DNA of 64,000 nt from Polyangia bacterium (GCA_030430565.1 JAUIKS010000027.1:102577-166576), one strand, 5' to 3'; positions 20,319-29,842 are shown, numbered from the stretch's first letter. Numbers and translations: made by a program. The notes: a model not told the origin generated them from the sequence alone.

Positions 20319-20890
20319 TTATTCCGCCGGCTCGATCACCAAGGGTCCCTCGCCCTCGACGGTCGGCACGACCCGGGGCCCCTCGACGCGGCAGCCGAAC
20401 CGCGCTTCGGCCTCGGCGAGCAGCGCCTCGGGAGATCGGCGCAGGCGATCGAGGTCCCAGGGGACCACGGCGAGCTCGGTCTGGGTCGCCCGCGTGTCCG
20501 CTCGCGCGAGGTACCGGGCCGGCGTCAATCGGCGTGATCGCCCGGTTCGGGTGTGGCGCGGCGGACTCGTTCCAGCGCTCGATCGCGCCGTCGAGGCTCA
20601 CGGTCCCGAATTGTTGCTTGATATGCGCCCTGGCGATCGCGCGCCCGGCCATCATGAGGGTCGTGTTGTCGGCCCGGTAGTGCTGTTTGAACCTTCGCAA
20701 CATCGCCGGCGCGAGCGCGTCGAGCTGCGCGGGCGTGGGCTCCTGCGCCCGCGCATAGGGATGCGACACGCCGCGCCGTAGGCCGCGGCCGGCAGCGAGC
20801 GGTACGCGGGAGCGCGGGTAAGGTGCTCTGGCTGGGACACGCGCTCGCGCAGCACCTTCCGGGTATCTACAAGCGGCCACACCAGGAGGT
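20319..20890 (-). pseudogene. broken M16 (insulinase-like) peptidase fragment
   Basis: Pieces of a zinc-peptidase M16 domain occur in order on the minus strand but in different frames: VLRERVSQPEHL and AYRSLPAAAYGA (frame ending near 20770), then HPYARAQEPTPAQLDAL and HYRADNTTLMMAGR with FGTV, and finally a third frame with RADTRATQTELAVVPW that ends at a TAA at 20319. The HPYxR and P-x-N-x-T-x-x-x-x-G blocks are typical of M16. The HxxEH zinc site that should lie upstream is not seen. At least two frameshifts make it non-functional. Confidence 0.5.
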
Positions 20891-21124
20891 GCTCACGATC
20901 CTGGTTCCGAACCGGGCTAGCTGCATGAGGGTGACTCCACGCGTCCGCGCTGGGCGTCACGGTGGAGCTTCTTTTAGGAAGAAGGAATACGACGGAGCCG
21001 AAGCCGGCAGCGCACGGCGAACTCAAGCCGGCTCCGGCCACGCTCGCCAAGGGCCCATCCCGTTCCGCACGAGCGGGGCTTCAAGCTTCGAACACTCTCG
21101 CGCGCGAGCGTCCGCGAGGTGTGA

Positions 21125-22054
21125 ATGAACACGTCGTCGCCTCAACGGGTGCGCGCCCTCCGTCTCGATGCAACAATCACGCTCGCCATGGTGTTTCGCG
21201 CGGACAGGAAGAATCGGAAGGCGGGCACGAAGGCGCGCGGACGCGGTCAGGACAACCGTCTCGTCATCCCGTCACGGTGGCGCGACTCGCAGGTCTACTG
21301 GGAGAAGCTGACCGACTACCGGACCTTCGCCTTGCAGATCGCGGGTCGCCAGCTCCCCTTCGTCGTCGAGCGGCCGCATCCGCGGTGCTACCACGCCGTG
21401 ACCCCCGAGGACGTCGCTACGCTGCTCGCAGCGCTGCCGATCGAGACGTGGGAGGCGCTCGACCTGTTCGTGTTCCGACAGCCGACGAAGAAGCAGCGGA
21501 TTCTTAGCTGCTGCTGGGCGCGGCTTGCGTACTTCGCCGAGGTTGCCGACTTCGAGGGGATCACGATCTTCCTCGAGGCGCTGCCGAGGCGGCGCACTTG
21601 GTACAGGTCAAAGTCTCTCACGCCCGACGCCGAGCGCGAGCTGCGTCGTCTCGAGGCGCTCGGCGTTGAACTCATACCCGAGCGCAGACGCCTGCGGTTA
21701 ACCTCGAGTCCCGAGGCCGACCGTCAGGTCCAGCTCTACCACTCGGTCCTCCATGAACTCGGGCACCTCGAGGACTGGATCAAGCACGATCGATACGTTC
21801 TCGAAGATCCCGAAGACCGCGCAGCCGAGGGAGAGCGCCGGATCGACGAGGGCACGCCGCACTACGACCAAAAATCAGCCCGCGAGCTCGAGGTCTACGC
21901 CCACCGGTTCTCAGACCGACACCGCGCCGCCCTGATCGAAGCCGGCGTCATCCCCTTTACGCGCCGATTCGATGAGACGCTCATGGCGAGCGTTGACGTT
22001 GACGAGGCATGGTTTTCGGCCGACGGCGATGGCGGTGTCGGCGAAGACCCCTGA
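21125..22054 (+). CDS. putative HExxH zinc-binding protein of unknown function
   Basis: A 309-residue protein with a basic N-terminus and no signal peptide or TM, so probably cytoplasmic. It has HELGH at 210-214, a zinc-metallopeptidase motif, and a second Glu-rich helix about 40 residues later (SARELEVYAHRF, about 251-262) that could supply the third ligand as in gluzincins. The family is not recognised; ImmA/IrrE-like and SprT-like proteins are the nearest comparisons. GAGGTG five bases before the ATG at 21125 supports the start. It stands alone, with gene-poor DNA on both sides. Confidence 0.6.
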   Translation: MNTSSPQRVRALRLDATITLAMVFRADRKNRKAGTKARGRGQDNRLVIPSRWRDSQVYWEKLTDYRTFALQIAGRQLPFVVERPHPRCYHAVTPEDVATLLAALPIETWEALDLFVFRQPTKKQRILSCCWARLAYFAEVADFEGITIFLEALPRRRTWYRSKSLTPDAERELRRLEALGVELIPERRRLRLTSSPEADRQVQLYHSVLHELGHLEDWIKHDRYVLEDPEDRAAEGERRIDEGTPHYDQKSARELEVYAHRFSDRHRAALIEAGVIPFTRRFDETLMASVDVDEAWFSADGDGGVGEDP

Positions 22055-22549
22055 CAAGGACCCCGGTTCGCACGTCGGGGCGGTGACGAGGGCGCTCCGC
22101 GTGTCCGTAGTAGTCGGTCGACGTCGTGTACTCGATCGCCTCGTGCAGCACCGACCACCGCTGAGCAGTTCACGACACCCGGACCCATGGCCGGTGTGTA
22201 CGGTGCTCATGGCCACGGCCGATACCGAGCGACCACAAAGTCGGAGCGGACAGGGCGCGAGTGAGCATGACTCAGAGGACATCATCTACCGTTCCGCGTG
22301 GTACGTTGGCGTCGTTCCTCGCGGCCAGTGGGCCAGGCGGCTTCGCATTTGCACGCGGATGACTCGGCGAAGTCGTCCGTGCCAATCCGTTGACGCTCGC
22401 CAACCTCTCGTGTGGTCGGCTGGTGTTTCACTCGTCCATACCAACCGGTCTTCGCCAACGTGACGAGCGGTCCCTGCATGAACGGTCCAACCGGATCACG
22501 TCGGTGCCCGCATCGTCCCTCCGAGCGCACAAGGTGCTACCTTAACGCC
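22055..22549. other. Gene-poor stretch before the sigma factor gene
   Basis: No gene is supported. Short open frames exist on both strands but have no homology signal or ribosome-binding site. The lower density of GC-rich third positions compared with neighbouring genes suggests non-coding or decayed sequence. Confidence 0.45.
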
Positions 22550-23191
22550 GTGGCGCGTCGCTCCGAGCTAGACGACGCCGCGCTGCTCGAAGCGTGGCGC
22601 CGCGGAGATAAACGATCTGGGTCGGCCTTGTTCGCGCGACACTACAAGGCCGTCCACCGGTTTTTCAGCTCGAAGGTCAACGCCTCCGATCTCGGCGATC
22701 TCATCCAGAGCACCTTCCTCGCATGCGTGGAGGCCAGCGAGCGCTACCGCGGGGACGGCTCATTTCGCGGCTACCTCCTCGGTATCGCCTATCGGCTGCT
22801 GTGTCGCCACTACCGCTCGAGACGGCGTGAACGCGCGCGGATCGACTTCACCTCGGTGACCGCCTACGACCTCGCGCCGACGCCGAGTCAGGTAGTCGCC
22901 GACCAGGCGGAGCAGCGCCTGCTGCTAGCCGCGCTCCGCCGGATCTCGGTCGAGCATCAGACGCTCCTCGAGCTGTTTTACTGGGAAGGCCTGAGCGCCG
23001 GTGCTTCGGCTGCCGTGCTCGGGATCCCGGTCGGGACCGCGAAGTCGCGGATCCGCCGAGCGCGACAGCTGCTGCACGCGCAGCTGGAGGCCCTCGCCGC
23101 GAGCCCGGCCCTGCTTGAGAGCACGATCATGAACCTCGACGGGTGGGCCCAGGGCTTGCGAGAGCGTGTCGGTGCGCTCGCGGAGCGCTGA
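22550..23191 (+). CDS. ECF-like RNA polymerase sigma-70 family factor
   Basis: A 213-residue sigma factor of the extracytoplasmic-function type. Region 2 includes FARHYKAVHRFF, DLGDLIQSTFLACVEASERY and FRGYLLGIAYRLLCRHYRSRR; region 4 has ISVEHQTLLELFYWEGLS and the helix-turn-helix VLGIPVGTAKSRIRRARQLL. The GTG at 22550 is used because it leaves the normal short N-terminus; an open frame starting at 22412 would add 46 non-conserved residues. A C-terminal extension of about 30 residues follows region 4. No anti-sigma gene lies next to it. The target promoters are unknown. Confidence 0.88.
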   Translation: MARRSELDDAALLEAWRRGDKRSGSALFARHYKAVHRFFSSKVNASDLGDLIQSTFLACVEASERYRGDGSFRGYLLGIAYRLLCRHYRSRRRERARIDFTSVTAYDLAPTPSQVVADQAEQRLLLAALRRISVEHQTLLELFYWEGLSAGASAAVLGIPVGTAKSRIRRARQLLHAQLEALAASPALLESTIMNLDGWAQGLRERVGALAER

Positions 23192-23437
23192 TACGAGGCC
23201 GTGAGACGGCGCGGCTCGGTGGACAGGAGGAGGCGCGAGCACGCACGTTAGGACGGACACCTTGGGTATCTACCGGTCGCAATATAGCGCCATCACGGCG
23301 AGAGGGCGGGTACGCTTGGCGCGGTGGGACGAAACAAACGTGGACCCGCGCCGCGACTGACAGCAGAGTAGACAGAGTTCGAGCGTCTCCGTTGGCAGAA
23401 CGCCAAGCTGACACGAACGCTCGAGCAGACCGAGACG

Positions 23438-25069
23438 ATGGACCGAGAGTCAAGCAACGAACACGTGTGGGACCTGAGCGCGGTTGAGCCCCCTTGGCGA
23501 GCCGGGGTGTCGATCTACGAGCATATCGTCACGCACAGCCGGGGCCCGAAGAGCATGCTCGATAACGCAGGTGCGCGACTCCCCGACGAACGCGACGCCC
23601 ATGAGACGACGTGGGTCACCGGCGGGCTCGACGGTGCATATCGTCGATACGGCGGCGGCGACGACGAGATCCGCCGCGCGCGGATGGTGTACGAGGCACT
23701 GGCGCTCGCGCTGGCGGACGCGCGCACAAGCGCGATCGCGCGGTTGTACGAGCTCTTGCTGCGAGGAGCGGTTGACTGCGCGGAACCGCTGCTCGAGCTC
23801 ATCGCCTCGAGGCGTGAGCTCGACCTCGATCGGCTGAAGGAACTCGCCGTCTGGATCGCTTCCAGCTCGCCGGATCGAGAGCCTGTGAAGTTCGCTGTCG
23901 CGGCGCTCGGCGTCGTCCCGGGTAGCGAGCACCACGACTTACTTCGCGCGCTGGGTCGACACGAGGAGTTCACCCTCTATGTCGCGGCGGCGCTCGAACG
24001 CGCGTGCGAGGACAACATCGAGCGCGAGCTGGTCGCGCTCGCTCGCTGCGTCAACGGCTGGGGACGCGTGCACCTACTTGACCGCCTCGCCGCGACCGAC
24101 GATCCAGAGATCAAGTCGTGGATGCTGCGCGAGGGCTACCAGGCGATCGTATACGGCCTGGTGGCGTTCACCTGCGCGAACGCCGGCGGGCTGCGCGAGG
24201 CGCTCGAGCGCGATCGGGTCGACACCGCGTTGATCCGCGGCGCGAGCGATATCATCTGTGCGCTCATCGAGGACAGCGCCCCCTCGGAGTCCATTGACGC
24301 CTACGATGACGGGGCGCTCGCCGTCGAGCGGTACTTCTATCACCTGGGCGATCACCCGACGCTCCTCTGCCAGCTTATCACCGTCGACTGTGTGGCGCGC
24401 TTTCTCGATCGGCCAAACGCCGACTGGTCCACGCGCGCGCGGCGTGGATGGACCCCAGCGCTGCGCGATCGTCTCCTGGCGCGCGCGCGTGTCGTCAAGC
24501 AGATGCAGCACTGGCCGCGACTCGTCACCGCGGGCCTCGAGTCCCCTGACGGTCACGTGTTCTACCAGGCCGATCGGGCTGCCGTGGTTATCGGCCTCGA
24601 CGCATGGGAGCACCACCTGGCCCGCCTCGAGTCGTTGGAGGAGCACTCCTGGTGCGCCGTGGTGAATACGCGCGACGACGCTCGGTTTGATCGCGCGCTC
24701 GCGCGAATCGAGCGGATATTGCCGCTTGACCGGATCGCGGCGGATCCCTCAGGCGAGTCGACCCCCGAGTCGGAGTGGATCTTCTTCCATCTCATGCACG
24801 CGATCCTCGTTTATCTCGATGCGCACCCCGGCAAGGGGTGGCCGCTGATCCGCGTAGGCCTCCGCGTCCCGGAGGCGCGGCAACTCGCGCTCGAGGTGCT
24901 CTCTGAATGGGGTATGGCCAATTGGCCCGGTGAGGCCAAGCCCATGCTCGAGGCGACCCTGCTCGAGGACATCACAACCAGCATGCGTGCTGATGTAGAG
25001 ACCTTGCTGGCCGGGAGGGCCCTCGAACCACCGCCTATTACGGATTCGACCGATCACGCGCCGATGTAA
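23438..25069 (+). CDS. unrecognised 543-aa soluble protein
   Basis: A 543-residue protein without signal peptide or TM. It starts MDRESSNEHVWDLSAVEPPW and is mostly alpha-helical with Leu/Ala/Glu/Arg-rich segments, which suggests an alpha-solenoid or HEAT-like fold (about 75-330 and 440-520). Trp, Tyr and His residues are scattered in DGHVFYQADRAA and EEHSWCAVVNTRDD. I recognise no catalytic motif. Codon use is like the neighbours, so it is probably a genuine gene. It lies 246 bp after the sigma factor in the same direction and could be a target of that factor. Confidence 0.6.
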   Translation: MDRESSNEHVWDLSAVEPPWRAGVSIYEHIVTHSRGPKSMLDNAGARLPDERDAHETTWVTGGLDGAYRRYGGGDDEIRRARMVYEALALALADARTSAIARLYELLLRGAVDCAEPLLELIASRRELDLDRLKELAVWIASSSPDREPVKFAVAALGVVPGSEHHDLLRALGRHEEFTLYVAAALERACEDNIERELVALARCVNGWGRVHLLDRLAATDDPEIKSWMLREGYQAIVYGLVAFTCANAGGLREALERDRVDTALIRGASDIICALIEDSAPSESIDAYDDGALAVERYFYHLGDHPTLLCQLITVDCVARFLDRPNADWSTRARRGWTPALRDRLLARARVVKQMQHWPRLVTAGLESPDGHVFYQADRAAVVIGLDAWEHHLARLESLEEHSWCAVVNTRDDARFDRALARIERILPLDRIAADPSGESTPESEWIFFHLMHAILVYLDAHPGKGWPLIRVGLRVPEARQLALEVLSEWGMANWPGEAKPMLEATLLEDITTSMRADVETLLAGRALEPPPITDSTDHAPM

Positions 25070-25185
25070 TTCGTACGCAACCGCGCGCGAGCGCGAGCCG
25101 CGTGAAGACGCCTGGCCAGACAGGATTTGAGGCTCTGGTTAATCCCGGCCGCCCCGCGAGGGCACTATGATCTCGGAGGGAGTCA

Positions 25186-25689
25186 ATGGACCCTGCTCAA
25201 ACCGCTCGCCTGTCCGAGCTCCGAGACACGTCGCGCTTGCGCTACAATTGCCGCGTGGAGCGCTCGTCGCCCGCCGACACCGAAGAAGTCGGTCCGGTTG
25301 ATCTCGCCACGGCTCGAACGATCCCCGCGTCCGTGCGCGAACTAGATATCGTCGGTTCGGCCCCAACGGCGCTCGCGGCTCCGCGAGAGACCCGCGCCTC
25401 CTTGCTCCTGCGTGAACAAGTGCAGCACGCTCTGTTCGGCGACATCGTGAGTCGGCCGTCGATCGGCCGTTACACCTACATAGAGCAGCTCGGGGCCGGC
25501 GGCATGGGGATCGTCTGCGCGGCCTACGATCCCAAACTCGATCGCCGGGTCGCTATCAAGCTGATTCGTTCGAACTCGACCGCGAGCCTCGAGCGCCGCG
25601 CTCGGATGCTGCGAGAGGCCAAGGCCATGGCTCGCCTGTCTCATCCAAACGTAGTGCATATCTACGATCTGGGACAACACCCCCTCTAG
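25186..25689 (+). pseudogene. truncated Ser/Thr kinase gene (N-lobe only)
   Basis: The frame encodes about 95 non-conserved residues and then a kinase N-lobe: IGRYTYIEQLGAGGMGIVCA, AYDPKLDRRVAIKLIR with the catalytic Lys, and EAKAMARLSHPNVVHIYDLG. It stops right after the hinge region, before the catalytic HRD and DFG motifs, and no kinase sequence follows in any forward frame. The N-lobe resembles that of the kinase at 12396-15671. The 3' part has therefore been deleted and the product cannot be an active kinase. Confidence 0.75.
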
Positions 25690-26073
25690 CTGCAAGAAAT
25701 CGTGCAGTATTCGGAAATCGACGCGTCGTTTCCTCAAAGCGACCCCAAAATATGCCCGCCCCTGGAGATCGCTCCATCGGTGGTTCACTGTTCAGGGAGC
25801 AGGGAGACGGAGGTGCCGCCCCGGTCAGCTTCCGAATATCGACCCCTGGCTTGCAGGCCGGTCCTGCAGGGCAGCGCGCGGTCGAGCATATCGGACCACT
25901 ATCGAGCAGGTGCGGGGTCGCACTGCTGCCAACGGCACAAAAAAACATGTCGAAATAAACATGTTATAATCCGCGGCTCTCATGCTCATGATCGCGTCAC
26001 GCTGTCACCTGGGCGACGAACCGGGGGCTTTTCCCGATCGCGTACACTGTGGCGCTGAGGGGAACGTGTGGCG
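25690..26073. other. Intergenic region with an AT-rich island
   Basis: No gene is supported. At 25941-25970 an AT-rich island contains two copies of the palindrome ACATGT (25945-25950 and 25959-25964, 14 bp apart) followed by TATAAT at 25965-25970. It resembles a promoter with an operator, but no gene starts downstream on the plus strand, so it may be a leftover of deleted sequence. Confidence 0.4.
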
Positions 26074-27792
26074 TCAGTCCACCCGGTCAGCCGGCTCGCT
26101 CTGCGTAGCGATGAATTCCGCGAGCGCGGTCAGTTGCGCCTCGTCAAGCTTATCCTTGAATTTGGGCATCTCCGCGGTATCGGCGAACAGATCCGGCTCC
26201 GAGGAGTCCGCGATCACGCGCGCGATCCAGGCGACGGTTCCGCGCCCCGCGAGGGTCGGCGCGGCGCCCTCGGCCCCCGCCTCAACCTCGTGGCAACCGC
26301 TGCACTCGAGGGTGTCGTCCCACAGCTTCTTGCCCTTCTCGGCCTTCCCGGCGTCGACATCCTCCGCGTCTCCCCGCAGCGAGTACAGGTACTCGACGGT
26401 CGCCCACAGGTCCTCGTCGGAGACATCGGAGGCGGGCAACGGATCCATGGCGTTGTGGTCTTTGGTCCCGCCGAAGAAGCGCTTGTCGGCCGGGTTGCGC
26501 ACGAGATCGAAGAGCCACTGGCGGCTGCGGTAGTCGTCGAAGCTCGGCGCCTCCTCCCCGCCCTTGCCCTCGATCTTGTGGCAGGTCGAGCAGTGCTCCT
26601 GGTACAGTTTGCGGATTTTGAAGTCGGGGTCGTTCTCCCACACCGAGGTGCTGCTGGCCGAAGGGACACCAAGCTTTGCGAACTCGCGCGCCTTCTCCCC
26701 CTCCCGCAGCTGCTGCGCGCGCGCCTCCTCGAACCTCTCGTTACCGGCGTCCTCGACGATCGCCATCGCCGTGAGCGCGACGACGCCAGCCATCACGGTC
26801 GCTACGAAGACGAGCGCCGGGATCCGCCGCCGCGGGCTGCGGTCAGGCGCGCGGTCCAAGAAGGGGAGCGCCAACATCAGCGCGAGGACGGTACCGGGGA
26901 TGATGCCCGTAGCGATGATCTGCAGCGGCCCCTCAAACAACTTCACGAGCTGGAAGAGGAACAAGAAATTCCACTCGGGCCGCGCGACGAAGGACGCGGT
27001 CGGATCCGCGGGCGCGTAGAGCTCCGCGCCGTGGGTGTAGACGGTGAGCCCGACCAAGACGCCGCCCGTGATCGCCATCGCCACTATGTCGAGAAAGCGC
27101 TGATACGGCCAGTACGGCGCCTTGCGCCGCGCGAGAGTCTCCGCGTCGATACCAGCCGGCGGTGTCACGCCGTGCTTACGGATCGCTAGCACGTGTATCG
27201 CCAACAACACCAAAGTCGCCAGCGGCAGCAGGAACGCGTGGGTCACATAAAAGCGCGTGATGGTTAGGTTGCCGAGCCCGGTGCCGCCTTGCGCGAGCAC
27301 CTGCAGCGACTCGCCGCCAGGCATCGAGCCGAGGATGCCGGTGCGCACCTGCGTACCCCAGTAGGCGTTCTGGTCCCAGGGCAGCAGATAGCCGCTCATG
27401 GAGAAGCCGAGCACGATCAGCCCCATCAAGATCCCGCTCCACCAAATCAGCTCCCGTGGTTTGCGGTACGCGCCCCCCCAGACTACGCGCAGCAGGTGCA
27501 GCACGAGCAGGACGATCATCGCCGAGGAAGTGTGCAGGTGCAGGCCGCGGATAAACCATCCCCCGGAGACCTGATCTTGAATGTACGCGGTGCTCGCCCA
27601 GGCGTCGGTCGCCGACGGGCTGTAGTAGAGCGAGAGCAGGATCCCGAGCACAACCTCCTGCAAGAACAGGTAGACGAGCACAGCGCCGAAGACGTACTGC
27701 AGGCGCGGCCCACCGGGGACATCGCGCCGGGCGACGCGACGCGACAGCTCGCGCACGCCGATCCGCTCGTCAAGCCAGTCGGTCACGCTCAC
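26074..27792 (-). CDS. cytochrome b fused to a di-haem cytochrome c (bc complex)
   Basis: A 572-residue membrane protein of a quinol:cytochrome c oxidoreductase. The N-terminal cytochrome b part (about 30-350) has haem ligands H85/H99 and H185/H200; the second pair has 14 intervening residues, as in b6-type proteins. The quinone-site PEWY motif is changed to PEWN (272-275). The C-terminal part (about 385-570) carries two CxxCH haem c sites, CSTCH (401-405) and CSGCH (497-501). It would take electrons from (mena)quinol and pass them to a soluble carrier or oxidase. The GTG start lies 2 bp after the Rieske gene stop. Confidence 0.93.
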   Translation of the reverse strand: MSVTDWLDERIGVRELSRRVARRDVPGGPRLQYVFGAVLVYLFLQEVVLGILLSLYYSPSATDAWASTAYIQDQVSGGWFIRGLHLHTSSAMIVLLVLHLLRVVWGGAYRKPRELIWWSGILMGLIVLGFSMSGYLLPWDQNAYWGTQVRTGILGSMPGGESLQVLAQGGTGLGNLTITRFYVTHAFLLPLATLVLLAIHVLAIRKHGVTPPAGIDAETLARRKAPYWPYQRFLDIVAMAITGGVLVGLTVYTHGAELYAPADPTASFVARPEWNFLFLFQLVKLFEGPLQIIATGIIPGTVLALMLALPFLDRAPDRSPRRRIPALVFVATVMAGVVALTAMAIVEDAGNERFEEARAQQLREGEKAREFAKLGVPSASSTSVWENDPDFKIRKLYQEHCSTCHKIEGKGGEEAPSFDDYRSRQWLFDLVRNPADKRFFGGTKDHNAMDPLPASDVSDEDLWATVEYLYSLRGDAEDVDAGKAEKGKKLWDDTLECSGCHEVEAGAEGAAPTLAGRGTVAWIARVIADSSEPDLFADTAEMPKFKDKLDEAQLTALAEFIATQSEPADRVD

Positions 27793-27794
27793 GG

Positions 27795-28355
27795 CTAGAC
27801 CTCGACCTTCTCGCTGATGTTCTGACGAAAGCGTCGGTAGCGGATCGCCACCAACTCCTTCTCCTCCTTGACCTCTAGAGTGTCGAGCGCGCGCGGGGAC
27901 GGCCCCTCGACAGGCTTGCCGTCGAGGTCAAACTCGGAGCGGTGACACGGGCAGCGAAACGCGTTGGCCTCGGTGTCAAAATCGATCGAGCAGCCGAGGT
28001 GCGGACAGACCGTCGAGAACGCCTTCAGCTCCCCCTCGCGCTCGAGCACCCAGCACGAGCCGATCTTCACCTGCCGAGTGACCGACCACGCGTCTTTGCG
28101 GTCGGCGAAGAGGTCGACCTTGATCGGGATCGTCGGTCCGAACTGCCCGCGCCCGCCGACCCCGATGAAGCCCTCGCCCGCTGAGGTGATCGTGTTGGAG
28201 AGCGGGTGCAGGATGTAGCCGAGCGCCGGGATCAACGGGCCCAGCGCGAGCCCGCCGCCCAGGACGCCGACGCCGATCGACAGCGCGCGTCGGCGCCCCA
28301 GACTGCTGGGGCTCTCGGTCTGTGCGTCGGCTAGTTCATCCTCGTGCTCGGACAT
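27795..28355 (-). CDS. Rieske 2Fe-2S protein of the bc complex
   Basis: A 186-residue iron-sulfur subunit. A Tat-type signal anchor (GRRRALSIGVGVLGGG, about 20-45) holds it in the membrane. The cluster ligands are CPHLGC (117-122, Cys117 and His119) and CPCH (135-138, Cys135 and His138); Cys122 and Cys137 form the usual disulfide. GGGGAGA before the ATG at 28355 is a good ribosome-binding site. It is followed 2 bp later by the cytochrome b/c gene, and both form the core of a quinol oxidase chain. Confidence 0.95.
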   Translation of the reverse strand: MSEHEDELADAQTESPSSLGRRRALSIGVGVLGGGLALGPLIPALGYILHPLSNTITSAGEGFIGVGGRGQFGPTIPIKVDLFADRKDAWSVTRQVKIGSCWVLEREGELKAFSTVCPHLGCSIDFDTEANAFRCPCHRSEFDLDGKPVEGPSPRALDTLEVKEEKELVAIRYRRFRQNISEKVEV

Positions 28356-28370
28356 AGTTCTCCCCGGTGC

Positions 28371-28928
28371 TCAAGTTTCCCACTCGCTCGCGGACCCGCA
28401 CTCAAGCATCTTCTTGCCCATGTAGGGGTTCGCCATCTTCTCCTCGCGCTGGACCCATTTCTGGTAGCCCTGCGCCATAGGACAGACAAATACGTGTCGC
28501 CCCTCCTGTAGCGCGGGCATCTCCGCGACGAGTGCAACGATCTCCTTGCTCACCTCACCGAATTGCTTGCGTAGCGCTGCAAGATCCTCCGCTGGGAGCT
28601 TTGCCAACGCGGACGCGGCTAGAGCGAGCGCGTCGCGCTTGGCCTCCTTCGCGGCCGTGGCGAGCGCGTTCGCATCATCTTGTACTGCGCCGTCATCCGC
28701 CGCGAGTTTCGAGCGAAGCGCCTCGTAGCGATCGAGCGCCTGCGTAAGCGACTGTGGGATCACGTCGGGCGCCGCTTTCTTGATGTCCGCGTCCTTCATG
28801 GATGCCGGCAACTTGGCGTCAGTCTTCGTCTCGGTCTTCGCGTCCGTCGCGGAGTCGCTCGAGCAGGCCATCGATGGCGTCATCATGGTGACGAGGAGCA
28901 CCGATTTCAAAGTAGCGAATTTCATCAT
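28371..28928 (-). CDS. lipoprotein with DUF3347-like metal-associated domain
   Basis: A 185-residue lipoprotein (MMKFATLKSVLL, lipobox-like SMAC) with a Lys/Asp/Thr linker. The domain has a helical part (SLTQALDRYEALRSKLAADD and an Ala-rich helix) and the signature VCPMA, WVQ, NPYMGKKMLECG. This is the pattern of DUF3347, often found with copper-efflux adaptors, where CPM and the final Cys may bind copper. The same signature ends the CusB-like protein in this window. An ATG three bases further on is an alternative start. It lies 15 bp before the Rieske gene, so it may help in delivering or sensing copper for the respiratory chain. Confidence 0.75.
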   Translation of the reverse strand: MMKFATLKSVLLVTMMTPSMACSSDSATDAKTETKTDAKLPASMKDADIKKAAPDVIPQSLTQALDRYEALRSKLAADDGAVQDDANALATAAKEAKRDALALAASALAKLPAEDLAALRKQFGEVSKEIVALVAEMPALQEGRHVFVCPMAQGYQKWVQREEKMANPYMGKKMLECGSASEWET

Positions 28929-28939
28929 GGCCCAAGATA

Positions 28940-29842
28940 TCAGGCGTCGTCCCTTGGCGGAACGACGGCGACGGCAACCGGCGAGCTCGCGGCGAGCTCG
29001 CTGCCCACGCTCGAGAGGAAGGTGCGCGTGGCGATCGAAAGGCGTCGAGAACCGACGACGAGTAAACACGCCTCCTCTGCGGCAGCGAGCGCACGCAGTT
29101 CGGCCGCCACCGTGCCGGTGATGACCTCCAGACGAACATCGCCTGCGTCATGCTGTTGAGCCCATAGGGCCGCGCTCGATCGCACACGCGTCACGTGCTC
29201 GGCGAACGCCTTGGACCGTGAGTCGGACGACGCGTAGCGCCGGATCGCCCGCGGCGTCGTAGCGACGTGCGCGATGACCAGCTCACGATCGAGGGCACTT
29301 GCCTGCATGCGAGCGAATTGAAGCGCTGTGCGCGAGCCGTCCGCGAGGTCCGTAGCGAGGATGACGGGCCCTTTCCCGATTTCATCGACGGCGATGTCGC
29401 GCGGCACCACGACGACCGGTGCCGGGAGCGTACGAACGAGTCGTCGCGCGACTCGGCCGAGTCGTATGAACCCTGAACCCTTGCGTGGCGCGCGACGACC
29501 GATGATCAGCGCGTCTCCGCGATCCTGCTCGATCGCCGCGAGGAGTCCATCCTCGGGGGCGGTGGCATCGATCGCGTCGAATGAGTCGAATGAGTTCGCT
29601 ACCCCAGCGCTCTGCGCAAACTCGCGGACTTGTTGCAGAACCCACGCGCCAAAACCAGCCGCGGTTTCTCCAGGGCCCTCGAACGCGTAGGGGGCGCTCT
29701 CGATCACGTGGACCCCCGTGAGCTGTCCGCCGGTTCGGTCGCGCAACCACGCGGCGAAGCATGCGGCCCCTCGGCTTAGGTCGAGCAGATCGAGCCCGAC
29801 GATCCAGCGCATGGTGTTCTGCGTGCTTGGTTTGCCTGACAT
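28940..29842 (-). CDS. tandem universal stress protein (UspA family)
   Basis: A 300-residue cytoplasmic protein made of two Usp domains (about 12-150 and 155-298). The first begins MRWIVGLDLLDLS and ends with GRRAPRKGSGFIRLGRVARR, the second begins GPVILATDLADGSRTALQFA and ends with VGSRRLSIATRTFLSSVGSE. The nucleotide-binding G-x2-G-x9-G-S/T pattern is only partly kept, so ATP binding is uncertain. An internal ATG at residue 11 is an alternative start. It is followed 11 bp later by the DUF3347-like lipoprotein gene, in the same operon as the bc complex. Confidence 0.9.
   Translation of the reverse strand: MSGKPSTQNTMRWIVGLDLLDLSRGAACFAAWLRDRTGGQLTGVHVIESAPYAFEGPGETAAGFGAWVLQQVREFAQSAGVANSFDSFDAIDATAPEDGLLAAIEQDRGDALIIGRRAPRKGSGFIRLGRVARRLVRTLPAPVVVVPRDIAVDEIGKGPVILATDLADGSRTALQFARMQASALDRELVIAHVATTPRAIRRYASSDSRSKAFAEHVTRVRSSAALWAQQHDAGDVRLEVITGTVAAELRALAAAEEACLLVVGSRRLSIATRTFLSSVGSELAASSPVAVAVVPPRDDA

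Noticed and set aside
25945..25970. TATAAT with two ACATGT palindromes
   Set aside because: Looks like a promoter/operator, but no -35 and no gene downstream on the plus strand; kept only as a note in the intergenic entry.
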